Assembly: GCF_008806595.1 (NCBI RefSeq)
Contig: NZ_VZRB01000017.1
Coordinates: 119,494-183,493 of the forward strand
DNA: 64,000 nt
Direction: 5' to 3'
Source: Streptomyces luteolifulvus
GTDB taxonomy: Bacteria; Actinomycetota; Actinomycetes; Streptomycetales; Streptomycetaceae
A program made the position numbers and the translations under genes. Positions 16,465 through 27,246 of this stretch are shown in pieces (position 1 is the first letter of the stretch; each line of letters opens with the position of its first letter). The notes below the pieces were generated by a model that was not told the origin of the DNA, made no database searches, and saw only the letters and a list, made by a program, of their open reading frames with translations.

Positions 16465-16923
16465 ATGTTTCGTATCGAGACAGAAGTCGACAGGGAACGG
16501 CGCGATCTTCTCCGGACGCGGCTGCGGGACACCAACACGGCGGCCTCCCCGGTCCTGCGGGCCCTGCGCGGCACCCCCCACGAACGCGAGGACGCGCTCC
16601 ACATCTGGGCCCTGGACGAGGCGGGCGCCCTCGCGGGCGGACTCGTCGGCCACACCTGGACGACCTGGCTGCATGTGGCGTATCTGTGGGTCGACGAGCC
16701 CCACCGGGGCTCGGGCCTCGGCTCCCGGCTCCTGTCGGAGGCGGAACGCATCGCGTCCACGCAACGGGGCTGCGCCGCCGTACGCCTGGAGACCTGGGAC
16801 TTCCAGGCGCCGAGGTTCTACGAGAAGCAGGGGTACGAGGTGGTGTGTGTGATCCCCGACTATCCGCCGGGGATCACGGAGTACACGCTGACCAAGCGCC
16901 TCAGCCGACCGAGCCTCGGCTGA
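16465..16923 (+). CDS. GNAT-family N-acetyltransferase
   Basis: An acyl-CoA-dependent acetyltransferase fold. The acetyl-CoA pyrophosphate loop is HRGSGLGSRLLSEAERIA, and the C-terminal motif B is DFQAPRFYEKQGYEVV. The substrate cannot be predicted. I chose ATG 16465 (MFRIETEV), where the conserved sequence seems to begin; ATG 16453 is in frame upstream and neither has a strong ribosome-binding site. The last 23 bp overlap the convergent galK gene. Confidence 0.82.
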   Translation: MFRIETEVDRERRDLLRTRLRDTNTAASPVLRALRGTPHEREDALHIWALDEAGALAGGLVGHTWTTWLHVAYLWVDEPHRGSGLGSRLLSEAERIASTQRGCAAVRLETWDFQAPRFYEKQGYEVVCVIPDYPPGITEYTLTKRLSRPSLG

Positions 16924-18079
16924 GCCTGCGCGCCCCCGCCGACGGCACCGCCTCGAACACCCGGGGCGCGGTGAAGCCGGCCGCGGCGAAGGCCTCTTCG
17001 ACCGCCTTGGTGATCGCGTCCGCGTCGGCCGCCTCCGCGAGCACGATCGCCGAGCCGCCGAAGCCGCCGCCCGTCATCCGGGCACCGAGGGCGCCGGCGG
17101 CGAGCGCCGTGTCGACGACGAGGTCCAACTCCGGGCAGGAGACACGGAAGTCGTCGCGCAGCGAGGCATGGCCCTCGACCAGGACCGGGCCGATCGCCCG
17201 GGTCCGGCCCGCCTCCAGCAGGGCCACCACCCGCTCCACCCGCTCGTTCTCCGAGACGACGTGGCGGACCAGACGGCGGACCTCCTCGTCGTCGCCCAGG
17301 CGCCCGAGCGCCTCGTCCAGGCCGGCGTAGGGGATGTCGCGCAGCGCGTCAACGCCCAGCAGGGCCGCGCCCTTCTCGCAGCCCGCGCGGCGCTTGCCGT
17401 ACTCGCCTCCGCTGTGGGCGTGCTTGACTTGGGTGTCGACGACCAGCAGACGCATGCCCTCGGCCGCCAGGTCGAAGGGGATCGGCTTCTGGGACAGGTC
17501 ACGGGTGTCGAGGAACAGGGCGTGGCCGTCCTGGCAGCAGGCCGAGGCCGTCTGGTCCATGATCCCGGTGGGGGCGCCGACGTAGACGTTCTCGGCGCGC
17601 TGGCACAGCCGGGCCAGCTGCCAGCCCCTCAGGCCCAGGCCGAACAGGTCGCCCAGAGCCAGGGCGACCACGACCTCCAGGGCCGCGGACGAGGAAAGGC
17701 CCGCGCCCGCCGGGAGCGTCGACGTCACATGGATGTCCGCGCCGGTCACCGGGTGACCGGCCTCGCGCAGCGCCCACACCACACCCGCCGGGTACGCCGT
17801 CCACCTCCGGTCCGACTCGGGCGCGAGGTCGTCGAGGCGCAGCTGTACGACGTCGGACCCGATGTCCGCCGAGTGCAGCCGCAGGATGCCGTCCTCGCGC
17901 CGTGCGACCGCGGCGACGGTGATGTGCGGCAGGGCGAACGGCATGACGAAGCCGTCGTTGTAGTCGGTGTGCTCGCCGATCAGGTTGACCCGGCCGGGCG
18001 CCGCCCACACCCCGTCCGGACCGGCCCCGTACAGCTCCCTGAACCGCTCGGCGACAGCCCCCGCGACAGCCTCGCTCAT
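16901..18079 (-). CDS. galK: galactokinase
   Basis: Phosphorylates galactose to galactose-1-phosphate, the first step of the Leloir pathway. The galactokinase signature PGRVNLIGEHTDYNDGF lies at residues 28-44. The GHMP ATP loop LPAGAGLSSSAALE lies at about 122-135, and the third motif RMTGGGFGG is near the C-terminus. It has 392 residues, normal size. It is last in the galT-galE-galK operon, separated from galE by 87 nt containing a possible hairpin (CTAGTGC 18147-18153 / GCACTAG 18164-18170). Confidence 0.97.
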   Translation of the reverse strand: MSEAVAGAVAERFRELYGAGPDGVWAAPGRVNLIGEHTDYNDGFVMPFALPHITVAAVARREDGILRLHSADIGSDVVQLRLDDLAPESDRRWTAYPAGVVWALREAGHPVTGADIHVTSTLPAGAGLSSSAALEVVVALALGDLFGLGLRGWQLARLCQRAENVYVGAPTGIMDQTASACCQDGHALFLDTRDLSQKPIPFDLAAEGMRLLVVDTQVKHAHSGGEYGKRRAGCEKGAALLGVDALRDIPYAGLDEALGRLGDDEEVRRLVRHVVSENERVERVVALLEAGRTRAIGPVLVEGHASLRDDFRVSCPELDLVVDTALAAGALGARMTGGGFGGSAIVLAEAADADAITKAVEEAFAAAGFTAPRVFEAVPSAGARRLSRGSVG

Positions 18080-18166
18080 GCCCTGGTCCCGACCTTTCCC
18101 TGCGCTCTTGGTTGCCCCGGTTCCCGTTGCCGCGCTGCTGCGGGTTCTAGTGCCCCAACAGGCGCA

Positions 18167-19129
18167 CTAGTTGCCGCGCTGCCGCGCGAATTCCCACGCG
18201 TCCGCGACGATCGCGGCGAGGTCCGTGCGGGACGGGGTCCAGCCCAGCGTCTCGCGGGCGGTCGCGGCCGACGCGACGAGCGTCGCCGGGTCGCCGCCGC
18301 GGCGGGGGGCGAGTACCTCGGGGACCGGGTGGCCGGTGACCCGGCGGACCGTCTCGATGACCTCGCGGACGGAGAAGCCGTTGCCGTTGCCGAGGTTGCA
18401 GATCAGGTGCTCGCCCGGCCGGGCCGCCCGCAGGGCCAGCAGATGGGCCTCCGCGAGGTCCGCGACGTGGATGTAGTCGCGGACGCAGGTGCCGTCCGGC
18501 GTCGGGTAGTCGTCGCCGTAGACCGAGATCGCGTCCCGCCTGCCCTGTGCGACCTGGAGCACCAGCGGGATCAGATGCGACTCGGGGTCGTGGCGTTCGC
18601 CGTACGGTCCGTACGCGCCGGCCACGTTGAAATAGCGCAGGGAGACCGCGCCGAGGCCGTGGGCGGCCGCCTCGCCCGTGATCATGTGGTCGACGGCGAG
18701 CTTGGAGGCGCCGTAGGGGTTGGTGGGAGAGGTCTCGGCGGACTCGACGATCGGGACCTGCTTCGGCTCGCCGTAGGTGGCTGCCGTGGAGGAGAACACC
18801 AGCTTGCGGACGCGCGCCTCGCGCATGGCGCCGAGCAGCGCCGTCGTGCCGCCGACGTTGTTCTCCCAGTACTTCTCGGGCTTCACGACCGACTCGCCGA
18901 CCTGGGAGGAGGCGGCGAAGTGGAGGACGCCGTCGTACGCGGAATCCAGCCATTTGGCGGCGTCGCGGATGTCGCCCTCGATGAACACGGCCCCGGCGGG
19001 CACACTCTCGCGGAAGCCGGTCGTGAGGTTGTCGAGGACGGTGACCTCGTGGCCGGCCTCCAGCAGATGCTGGGCCACCACGCTGCCGATGTACCCCGCG
19101 CCGCCTGTGACCAGATACTTCCCGCTCAT
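18167..19129 (-). CDS. galE: UDP-glucose 4-epimerase
   Basis: Interconverts UDP-galactose and UDP-glucose with tightly bound NAD. It is an extended SDR with VTGGAGYIGS at 7-16 and the catalytic Tyr139/Lys143 in NPYGASK. FSSTAATYG supplies the catalytic Ser/Thr. It has 320 residues. Its ATG overlaps the galT stop codon (ATGA), so the two are translationally coupled. Confidence 0.97.
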   Translation of the reverse strand: MSGKYLVTGGAGYIGSVVAQHLLEAGHEVTVLDNLTTGFRESVPAGAVFIEGDIRDAAKWLDSAYDGVLHFAASSQVGESVVKPEKYWENNVGGTTALLGAMREARVRKLVFSSTAATYGEPKQVPIVESAETSPTNPYGASKLAVDHMITGEAAAHGLGAVSLRYFNVAGAYGPYGERHDPESHLIPLVLQVAQGRRDAISVYGDDYPTPDGTCVRDYIHVADLAEAHLLALRAARPGEHLICNLGNGNGFSVREVIETVRRVTGHPVPEVLAPRRGGDPATLVASAATARETLGWTPSRTDLAAIVADAWEFARQRGN

Positions 19130-20187
19130 GTACTCGCTACCTCTCGCAGTCGCTCGGCCGCGCGTTCCGGCGGCACGTCGTTGATGAACACGCTCATGCC
19201 GGACTCTGAACCCGCGAGGAACTTCAGCTTGCCGGACGTGCGGCGGACGGTGAAAAGCTCGAGGTGGAGCGCGAAGTCGTCGCGGCTCGCACCCTCGCAG
19301 TCCGCCGGCGCACCGAACGGGGCCTGGTGCCAGGCCGCGATGTAGGGCGTGGGCGGTTCACTCGTGCCGAAGATCCGGTCGAAGCGCCTCAAGAGTTCCA
19401 GATACACCTTGGGAAACTCTGTGCGTGCCGCCTCGTCGAGGCCGAGCAGATCGGGCACGCGGCGCTTCGGGTACAGGTGCACCTCGTACGGCCAGTGCGC
19501 GGCGTACGGCACGAAAGCGGCCCAGTGCTCACCTTCGAGGACGAGCCGGTCCTCGGTGAGTTCACGCTCCAGGACGGCGTCGAAGAGGTTCTCGCCGCCG
19601 GTGGCCTCCTTGTGGGCGGCGAGCGACCGCAGCATCAGCGCGGTGCGAGGGGTGATGAAGGGGTAGGCGTAGATCTGGCCGTGCGGGTGGCCCAGTGTCA
19701 CACCGATCTCGGCGCCCCGGTTCTCGAAACAGAACACCTGCTCCACGGAGGGGAGGTGCGAGAGCTCGGAGGTACGGTCCGTCCACGCGTCGAGGACCAG
19801 GCGTGCCTGCTCCTCGGTCAGATCGGCGAAGGACGCGTCGTGGTCGGGGGTGAAGCAGACGACCTCGCAGCGGCCCGAGTCGCCGGCCAGCGAGGGGAAA
19901 CGATTCTCGAAGACGACCACGTCGTACGACGAGTCCGGGATCTCGCTCAGCCGGCCGCCCCGCGACGGGCACAGCGGGCACTCGTCGGCCGGGGGATGGT
20001 ACGTGCGGCCCTGACGGTGCGAGGCGACGGCGACCGAGTCGCCGAGCAGCACGTCCCGGCGCACCCGGGCCGTGGTGACCGTACGCTCCAGCGGCCGCCG
20101 GTCCACGGCCTCGCGCACCGCGTCGTCCCGCAGGTCGTAGTAAATGAGCTCACGACCGTCGGCCAGCCGGGTCGAGGTCTTCTTCAC
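19126..20187 (-). CDS. galT: galactose-1-phosphate uridylyltransferase
   Basis: Transfers UMP from UDP-glucose to galactose-1-phosphate. The catalytic GHPHGQ motif is present within GVTLGHPHGQIYAYPF. The Zn-ligand Cys pair lies in ADECPLCPSRGG. The GTG at 20187 follows GGAG at 7-nt spacing and gives 353 residues beginning MKKTSTRLADGREL. The open frame further upstream crosses an AT-richer promoter region and is not used. First gene of the galTEK operon. Confidence 0.96.
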   Translation of the reverse strand: MKKTSTRLADGRELIYYDLRDDAVREAVDRRPLERTVTTARVRRDVLLGDSVAVASHRQGRTYHPPADECPLCPSRGGRLSEIPDSSYDVVVFENRFPSLAGDSGRCEVVCFTPDHDASFADLTEEQARLVLDAWTDRTSELSHLPSVEQVFCFENRGAEIGVTLGHPHGQIYAYPFITPRTALMLRSLAAHKEATGGENLFDAVLERELTEDRLVLEGEHWAAFVPYAAHWPYEVHLYPKRRVPDLLGLDEAARTEFPKVYLELLRRFDRIFGTSEPPTPYIAAWHQAPFGAPADCEGASRDDFALHLELFTVRRTSGKLKFLAGSESGMSVFINDVPPERAAERLREVAST

Positions 20188-20300
20188 CGCGACGCTCCAT
20201 CCGTACACCACACAAGCCTTCAAACAGAACCGAACACATCGAACCACAATTCCCCAACGGATGTCACCATCACAATTCAACAAAGCACACCGGCCGGCCG
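20188..20300 (-). promoter_or_regulatory. gal operon promoter region with a TGTGAT-type operator element
   Basis: This region upstream of galT is markedly AT-richer than its surroundings. On the minus strand it contains TTGTGATGG (TGTGAT, complement of 20269-20274) and several degenerate relatives. I recall that the galactose-inducible galP1 promoter of S. lividans has a complex operator of TGTGAT hexamers. The exact -10/-35 elements cannot be set by eye. Confidence 0.4.
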
Positions 20301-20362
20301 TCGGACAGGGCGACGACCGGCTACTCAAACACCTGCAAAAGGGGTGCCCGCGGTGGGGCGTG

Positions 20363-21067
20363 CTACGACTCCGGGCCGGCCTCCGGCCGGGGTGACCGGG
20401 GGACCGGGCCCGCTCGGTCCAGCAGGCCCGTTCGGGCCGCCAGGGCCGCTGCTTCCAGGCGGGAGCCCACGCCCAGTTTCATCAGGACCCGTTGGACGTG
20501 GGTGCGGGCGGTGGACGGGGCTATGTTCATGCCGGCCGCGATCAGTCTGGTGTCCTCGCCGTCGGCGACCCGGACCAGGACCTCGACCTCCCTCGGGGTG
20601 AGCATCTGGAGCAGGCGCTGGCCCTCGTCGTCCGGTGGGGCCGCCGGGTTGAGCAGCTCGCTGAAGGCGCCCTGGAGGAGCTGCGGGCCCACTGCCGCCT
20701 CACCCGCCCGCGCCTTCATGATCGCGCGTTCGACTCCCTCGATGCGCTCGTCGTGCCGTACATAGCCGGAGGCCCCCGCGGCGAAGGCCGCGGCTATGCC
20801 CCGGGGGCTCGGCACGGGACCGAGAACCAGGACCGCGACCTGCGGCCGCTCCCGTTTGATCCGCACCACCGGGTCGAACATGCCCGGCTCGGCCGGTGTC
20901 GCCGTCCCCAGCAGACACACCTCCGGTGCCCTGCTGATCACCAGTTCCGCCGCGCCCGCGGCGGGCGCCGCCGCGGCGAGCACCCGGTGCCCCCGCAGCT
21001 TCAGCGCCGAGGCCAGCGCCTCGGCGAGCAGTCGGTGGTCGTCGACCACCATGAGCCGCACTCCCAT
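20363..21067 (-). CDS. atypical LuxR-type response regulator lacking the phosphoacceptor Asp
   Basis: A 234-residue protein with a receiver-like N-terminus (VRLMVVDDHRLLAEAL) and a LuxR helix-turn-helix (LTPREVEVLVRVADGEDTRLIAAGMNIAPSTARTHVQRVLMKLGV). At the position of the usual LLDxxMP phospho-site the sequence reads EVCLLGTATP, with Gly in place of Asp. Phosphorylation control is therefore unlikely, and activity may depend on ligand binding or expression level. The ATG at 21067 has a G-rich ribosome-binding site 7 nt upstream. No kinase adjoins it. Confidence 0.83.
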   Translation of the reverse strand: MGVRLMVVDDHRLLAEALASALKLRGHRVLAAAAPAAGAAELVISRAPEVCLLGTATPAEPGMFDPVVRIKRERPQVAVLVLGPVPSPRGIAAAFAAGASGYVRHDERIEGVERAIMKARAGEAAVGPQLLQGAFSELLNPAAPPDDEGQRLLQMLTPREVEVLVRVADGEDTRLIAAGMNIAPSTARTHVQRVLMKLGVGSRLEAAALAARTGLLDRAGPVPRSPRPEAGPES

Positions 21068-21274
21068 CGAGCAACCCCCCAGTCCCCCCAATGGATGCCC
21101 CTCTGGGTGCCCACTGGTCCGCACGGACAGAAGCCCCCTCCCGGCTCCCCCGCCCTTCATGCCCCCGGAAGCTACACGCTTGTTCGACGTTGCGCTCCCC
21201 CTACCGGTGAGAAGTGCCCCGGATCGACGGAAATTCTGGGTTTCCCCTCATTACGAGGGTGATGAGCGGTACGC

Positions 21275-21310
21275 GCACGGCCCCGTCCCTGAGCAGGGAC
21301 GGGGCCGTGC
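21275..21310. terminator. 16-bp perfect stem terminator
   Basis: The stem 21275-21290 pairs without mismatch with 21295-21310 around a GAGC tetraloop (arms carry CACGGCCCCGTCCCT / AGGGACGGGGCCGTG). It is positioned just downstream of the stop codon of the beta-propeller gene that ends at 21327 on the minus strand. Bases 21068-21274 contain nothing else recognisable. Confidence 0.88.
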
Positions 21311-21326
21311 CGGTGAGCCTCCGCGG

Positions 21327-23210
21327 TCAGCTGGCGCCGAACGCGATGGCCAGGTACTCCTTGTCGTTCGTGCTGGTCAGGGAGCTGGCGAACACATCGG
21401 ACATATAGAGGTGCCCCTGGGAGTAGAGGATCTCCGAGTAGTCCGGGGTCATCCGGCTCTCCGCGTCGCGCACCGACTCCGTCGAGGGGTTCTCCAGCAG
21501 CTTGGTCATCTTGAAGGAGCCGCCGTCGATGCTCACGATCTGGCCGCCCTTGTCGTAGGGCGGGCGCTTGTAGGCGATGAGGTTGGTGCCGTCCATGCGC
21601 AGCGGGGAGATGGTGTAGTCGTCGCCCGCGTCGGCGCGCTGGCCGGTCAGCTTGCCGGTGGCCAGGTCGAAGGCGACGATCTCGTTGGTCTGGCTGTAGT
21701 CGCCGCCGCCGTCGTGCTCCTCGGTCGCGACATAGAGCCGGTCGTTGCCGACCGCGAGCTGGTGGCACTCCTCGATCTTGGTGATGCCGTCGCACCTGGC
21801 CGCGTACTTGTCGCTGGGCGCGGGGATGCGGATGCGCAGCTTCCCGGTCTTGTTGTCGATGGAGAAGAAGTCGGAGATGCCGCTGCCGTCCTTCGCGGAC
21901 TCACCGACGTCGGCGGCCACGACCAGCGGATCGGTCGACACCACGCTGGCGTACTTGATACCGGTCGCCATCTTGTAGTCGGAGATCACCTTCCCGGACT
22001 GCGGGTCGATGGTCTGGATGTGCAGCTCCCGGGCGTCGTACGCCCCGCACTTGCGCACCGCGACCAGCTTCGGGCCGCCGCCGAACCCGGCGTCGTAGCA
22101 GGTGTCGGACGGCTTCGGGGCCCACAGTTGCTTGCCGGAGGTGATGTCGAAGGCGCCGCCGCCGCTGGAGCTGCCGACGGCGACCGTGTTCGCGCTGACG
22201 GTCACATTGTCGAGGCTGATCGGCTGGTCGCCCCTGTCGACGGTCTTGGTCCACAGCTTCTTGCCCGCGTCGAGGTCGATCGCCGCGACCTGGCTGCAGC
22301 CGTGCGAGGGCTCGGCCTTGGTCGGCATGGCGGGCTGATAGGTGATGGCCGTCAGATGGTCCTCGGTCATGTGGTTGCTGCCCTGGCAGACCGGACCGGG
22401 CAGCTTGATCGTCCACAGCTTGGTGCCCTCGTCGGGGTCGAAGCCGACGATCTCGGCGACGCCGCTCTTGGCGTACACCTTGTCGGTGAGCCAGGAGCCG
22501 GTCACCGAGATGGTGGAGCTCTTGCCGACCTCGGGCGCGGGGACCTGGAAGAGGACCCTGGAGGCGGGGTTGGCGGGCACCTTCTCCACGGGCTTGGTGG
22601 AGGTGGTGCCGCCGGTGCCGCCGCCGGTTCCCTTCTTGTCGTCGGTGCCGCCGGTGCCGCCGCTGGAGCTCGCGGTGTCGTCCTTCTTGCCGTCGCCGCC
22701 GGAGGAGGAGGCGTACCAGACTCCGCCGCCGATGATCAGCGCGATCGCCGCGACGGCCGCCACGATGATCGTCAGCTGTGCATTGAACTTCCGCCCGCCG
22801 CCGGGCAGCTGGCCCGGCTGCGGGTGCATCGGCATGGTCTGCTGCGGATAGCCGTAACCGGGCTGCGGCGGCTGGCCGTACGGGCCCGGCTGCTGGCCGG
22901 GGTAGCCGTAACCGGACGGCTGCTGCGGATAGCCGTACCCCGGCTGCGGCTGGGGCGGCTGCTGCGGGTAGCCGTAACCGGGCTGCGGAGGCTGAGGTGC
23001 CTGCGGGTAGCCGTACCCGGGCTGCGGTGGCTGCTGGCCCGGCGGTGCGGGCGGCGGGGGTGTCTGCGGGGACTGCTGGCCCGGCGGGGGTGTCTGCGGG
23101 GCCTCGGGTGCGCCGAAACCGCCCTGCTGCTGCGGGGGCTGGTCCTGCGGCGGGCCGAAGCCGCCCTGCTGCGGGGGCTGGTTGGGCGGCGGAGGCGGCG
23201 GCTGCGTCAT
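21327..23210 (-). CDS. membrane-anchored PQQ-like beta-propeller protein with Pro-rich cytoplasmic tail
   Basis: Residues 1-130 are low-complexity Pro/Gln/Gly with repeated PGYGYPQ units. A single transmembrane helix lies at about 150-170 (LTIIVAAVAAIALIIGGGVW). A Ser/Gly/Lys linker follows, then about 430 extracytoplasmic residues with repeated blade motifs such as VAAIDLDAGKKLW, AFDITSGKQLW and AFDLATGKLTG, typical of PQQ/quinoprotein-like propellers. No catalytic residues are evident, so it is probably a binding or scaffold protein. A paralogue lies immediately upstream. The ATG at 23210 is used. Confidence 0.8.
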   Translation of the reverse strand: MTQPPPPPPNQPPQQGGFGPPQDQPPQQQGGFGAPEAPQTPPPGQQSPQTPPPPAPPGQQPPQPGYGYPQAPQPPQPGYGYPQQPPQPQPGYGYPQQPSGYGYPGQQPGPYGQPPQPGYGYPQQTMPMHPQPGQLPGGGRKFNAQLTIIVAAVAAIALIIGGGVWYASSSGGDGKKDDTASSSGGTGGTDDKKGTGGGTGGTTSTKPVEKVPANPASRVLFQVPAPEVGKSSTISVTGSWLTDKVYAKSGVAEIVGFDPDEGTKLWTIKLPGPVCQGSNHMTEDHLTAITYQPAMPTKAEPSHGCSQVAAIDLDAGKKLWTKTVDRGDQPISLDNVTVSANTVAVGSSSGGGAFDITSGKQLWAPKPSDTCYDAGFGGGPKLVAVRKCGAYDARELHIQTIDPQSGKVISDYKMATGIKYASVVSTDPLVVAADVGESAKDGSGISDFFSIDNKTGKLRIRIPAPSDKYAARCDGITKIEECHQLAVGNDRLYVATEEHDGGGDYSQTNEIVAFDLATGKLTGQRADAGDDYTISPLRMDGTNLIAYKRPPYDKGGQIVSIDGGSFKMTKLLENPSTESVRDAESRMTPDYSEILYSQGHLYMSDVFASSLTSTNDKEYLAIAFGAS

Positions 23211-23286
23211 GACGTGGGTACCTCGGAGGCGGGGACTGCGGGGACGAAAGGAGTGAAGGGGGGCGCGAAGGGAGGGACGCGCAGGG

Positions 23287-25035
23287 TCACTTGCCGAAGG
23301 CGAGCATCAGCTTCTCCCTCGATTCGTCATTGCCGGTCAGCCGGGTGGTGGAGAGGTAGAAGCGGCCGTCGACCCAGTCGAAGTCCTTGGAGAAGAAGCT
23401 GTTCTCGATGTCCGCGGTGCCCGCCGGGTTCTGGAGCAGCTTCGTCGGCGTGTGGGCGCCGCCGGTGGTCGGGATGGACACGATCTGCCCGCCCGTGTCG
23501 TAGGAGGGCCCCACATAGGCGATGAGCTTGCCGTCCTCGACCCTGATCGGCAGCATCGACTCCTCCGCCGGGGACTTGACGCGCCACTTCTCCTTGCCGC
23601 TCGCGAGGTTGACGGCGACGATCTCGTTGGCGCCGCCGGTCGCCTCGGTGGGCAGGTAGAGGGTGTCCGCGTCGGCGGCCACGCCCAGGCAGCCCTGGAG
23701 GTCGCGCTCCAGGACCGCCCAGCCGCACTGGGGGGCGAAGTCCTCGTCGAAGCCGACCTGGGAACGGAACGTGCCGTTCGCGGTGAACGCCGAGATGTTC
23801 CAGGCGTTCTTGTCCTTGTTGGTGCCGTAGACGACGAGCGGGTCCAGCGAGTAGACCCGGCTGACCGTCCAGCCCTTGTCGAACTTCTGGGTCCACTTGA
23901 CCTTGCCGGTCGTGGGGTCGAGCTCCTGCATCTCGTCGTGCTCGCCCGCGCCGGTGGCGTCGCAGGACGCGACGGAGATCAGCCGGGTGCCGCCCGCGAA
24001 CGCGGTCGGGAAGCAGGCGTCGCCGTACTTCTTCTTGTCGAACAGCTTCTTGCCGGTGGTGATGTCGTACGCCGTCCCGGACTGCGAGCGGCCCACCATC
24101 AGCGTCTTGCCGGCGACCGTCAGCTCGATGCTGATCACGCTGTCGAACAGCGCGCCGTCGGCGACCTGGGCGCTCCAGCCCTTCTTGCCGGTGTTCAGAT
24201 CGATCTGCTGGAGCCGGTTGCACTTGGCGCGGTCGCTGGAGCCGCTCATGTACGCCACGACGATCTTGTCGTCGGACGTCTGCTGCGGGGTGACCGCGCA
24301 GATCTTCTGGTCGAAGGCGACGGGTTCCCAGGCCGGGTTGCCGTCGCCGACGCGGTAGGCGAACAGCTGCTTGTAGGCGGCCTTCACCGCGGTCCTGTCG
24401 GTGATCCACATGCCGGGGGCGTCAGCGCCGGAACCGGGCGCGTCGGGCGCCTCCTTGTACCAGAGCACCTTCGCCTCGCCGGGCTTGCGGCCTTCGTTGA
24501 GGTCCTCGGGGTCGGAGCCGCCGTCGCCGCTGCCGTCACCGGGGTCGGCCGGGTCGGTGGAGGCCTTCGCGTCGTCGCTCTTCCCGGCGACGGGCTTCTT
24601 GTCCTTGTCGTCGTCGCCGCTGCTGACGGCGAACACGGTCCCGCCGATGACGAGCAGCGCCGCCACCGCGGCCCCGATGACGAGCGCGGGCCTGCCCTTG
24701 AAGGGATTGCTGCCGGGCGGCGGGGTGCCGGGCGCGCCGGGGTACTGCGGCTGCGGCGGGTAGCCGTAGCCGGGCTGCTGTCCGTAGGGGCCGGGCTGCT
24801 GGGGCGGGCCGTACGGTCCCGGCTGGGCGTAGGGACCGGGCTGGGCATACGGTCCCGGCTGCTGCGGATAGCCGTAACCGGGCTGCGACGGCGGGGTCTG
24901 CGCTGGCGGCGGCGTCTGACCCGGCGGAGTCTGCGGAGGCGGTGTCTGCGGGGCGCCGAACGCGCCGCCCGTCGGCGGCTGGTCCTGCGGCGCGCCGAAA
25001 CCGCCCTGCGGCGGCTGACTTGGCGGCTGGCTCAT
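23287..25035 (-). CDS. paralogous membrane-anchored PQQ-like beta-propeller protein
   Basis: A 582-residue tandem paralogue of the preceding protein with the same architecture. The N-terminus is Pro/Gln/Gly-rich with PGPYAQ and PGYGYPQ repeats. One transmembrane segment follows at about residues 120-140, then an acidic/Ser linker and an extracellular propeller with blades such as QQIDLNTGKKGW, AYDITTGKKLF and AVNLASGKEKW. The ATG at 25035 has AAGGGGGGAAC upstream; the open frame further upstream is not used. The two genes are 76 nt apart and probably form an operon. Confidence 0.8.
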   Translation of the reverse strand: MSQPPSQPPQGGFGAPQDQPPTGGAFGAPQTPPPQTPPGQTPPPAQTPPSQPGYGYPQQPGPYAQPGPYAQPGPYGPPQQPGPYGQQPGYGYPPQPQYPGAPGTPPPGSNPFKGRPALVIGAAVAALLVIGGTVFAVSSGDDDKDKKPVAGKSDDAKASTDPADPGDGSGDGGSDPEDLNEGRKPGEAKVLWYKEAPDAPGSGADAPGMWITDRTAVKAAYKQLFAYRVGDGNPAWEPVAFDQKICAVTPQQTSDDKIVVAYMSGSSDRAKCNRLQQIDLNTGKKGWSAQVADGALFDSVISIELTVAGKTLMVGRSQSGTAYDITTGKKLFDKKKYGDACFPTAFAGGTRLISVASCDATGAGEHDEMQELDPTTGKVKWTQKFDKGWTVSRVYSLDPLVVYGTNKDKNAWNISAFTANGTFRSQVGFDEDFAPQCGWAVLERDLQGCLGVAADADTLYLPTEATGGANEIVAVNLASGKEKWRVKSPAEESMLPIRVEDGKLIAYVGPSYDTGGQIVSIPTTGGAHTPTKLLQNPAGTADIENSFFSKDFDWVDGRFYLSTTRLTGNDESREKLMLAFGK

Positions 25036-25238
25036 CAGCGGTTCCCCCCTTGTGACCGATGTGGCGCCGCGCTCGGTGGCGCTGCGTTTCCGCCACACAC
25101 GTTGTTCTCAGACGGTTCTCAGACGGCTCTTTCTATCACCCGGCACCGACAGCACACCGGGCCGTGTCCGCCCCTGTACCCAAGGGAGGACCGGCCCGTG
25201 ACGCCCTCGTTATGCTCCTTCACGCACCCTTCACCGGA

Positions 25239-27041
<1,803 letters not shown>

Positions 27042-27136
27042 TTCTCTCCTGCCAGGGGGGATCGGTCAGCCTCCCAGCGTAATGTGCGCCGGTCGGTGGC
27101 CGGTCCCCCGCTGGTCAGGGGCGGTCGCGCAGGTCG

Positions 27137-27235
27137 GCGGACGGCCGCGCGGACCTCGTCGAGCAGGTCGTGCAGGGTGCGGCCGGGGCACGCGGTCTGC
27201 GGCCGGTCCCGGTGTCCGCCGAGAGTCCGGGCCCC
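27137..27235 (-). pseudogene. remnant of a PGRP/amidase_2-type peptidoglycan amidase
   Basis: Between ispE and the ABC-F gene the minus strand encodes LGGHRDRPQTACPGRTLHDLLDEVRAAVR. This matches the C-terminal signature of peptidoglycan-recognition amidases (GHRDxxxTxCPGxxLxxxLxxIR), including the zinc-ligand His and Cys. The rest of the amidase is missing; upstream the frame enters ispE and downstream it enters the ABC-F gene out of frame. A fragment left by deletion is the best reading. The rest of 27042-27246 shows nothing else. Confidence 0.55.
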
Positions 27236-27246
27236 CTCAACCGCCG

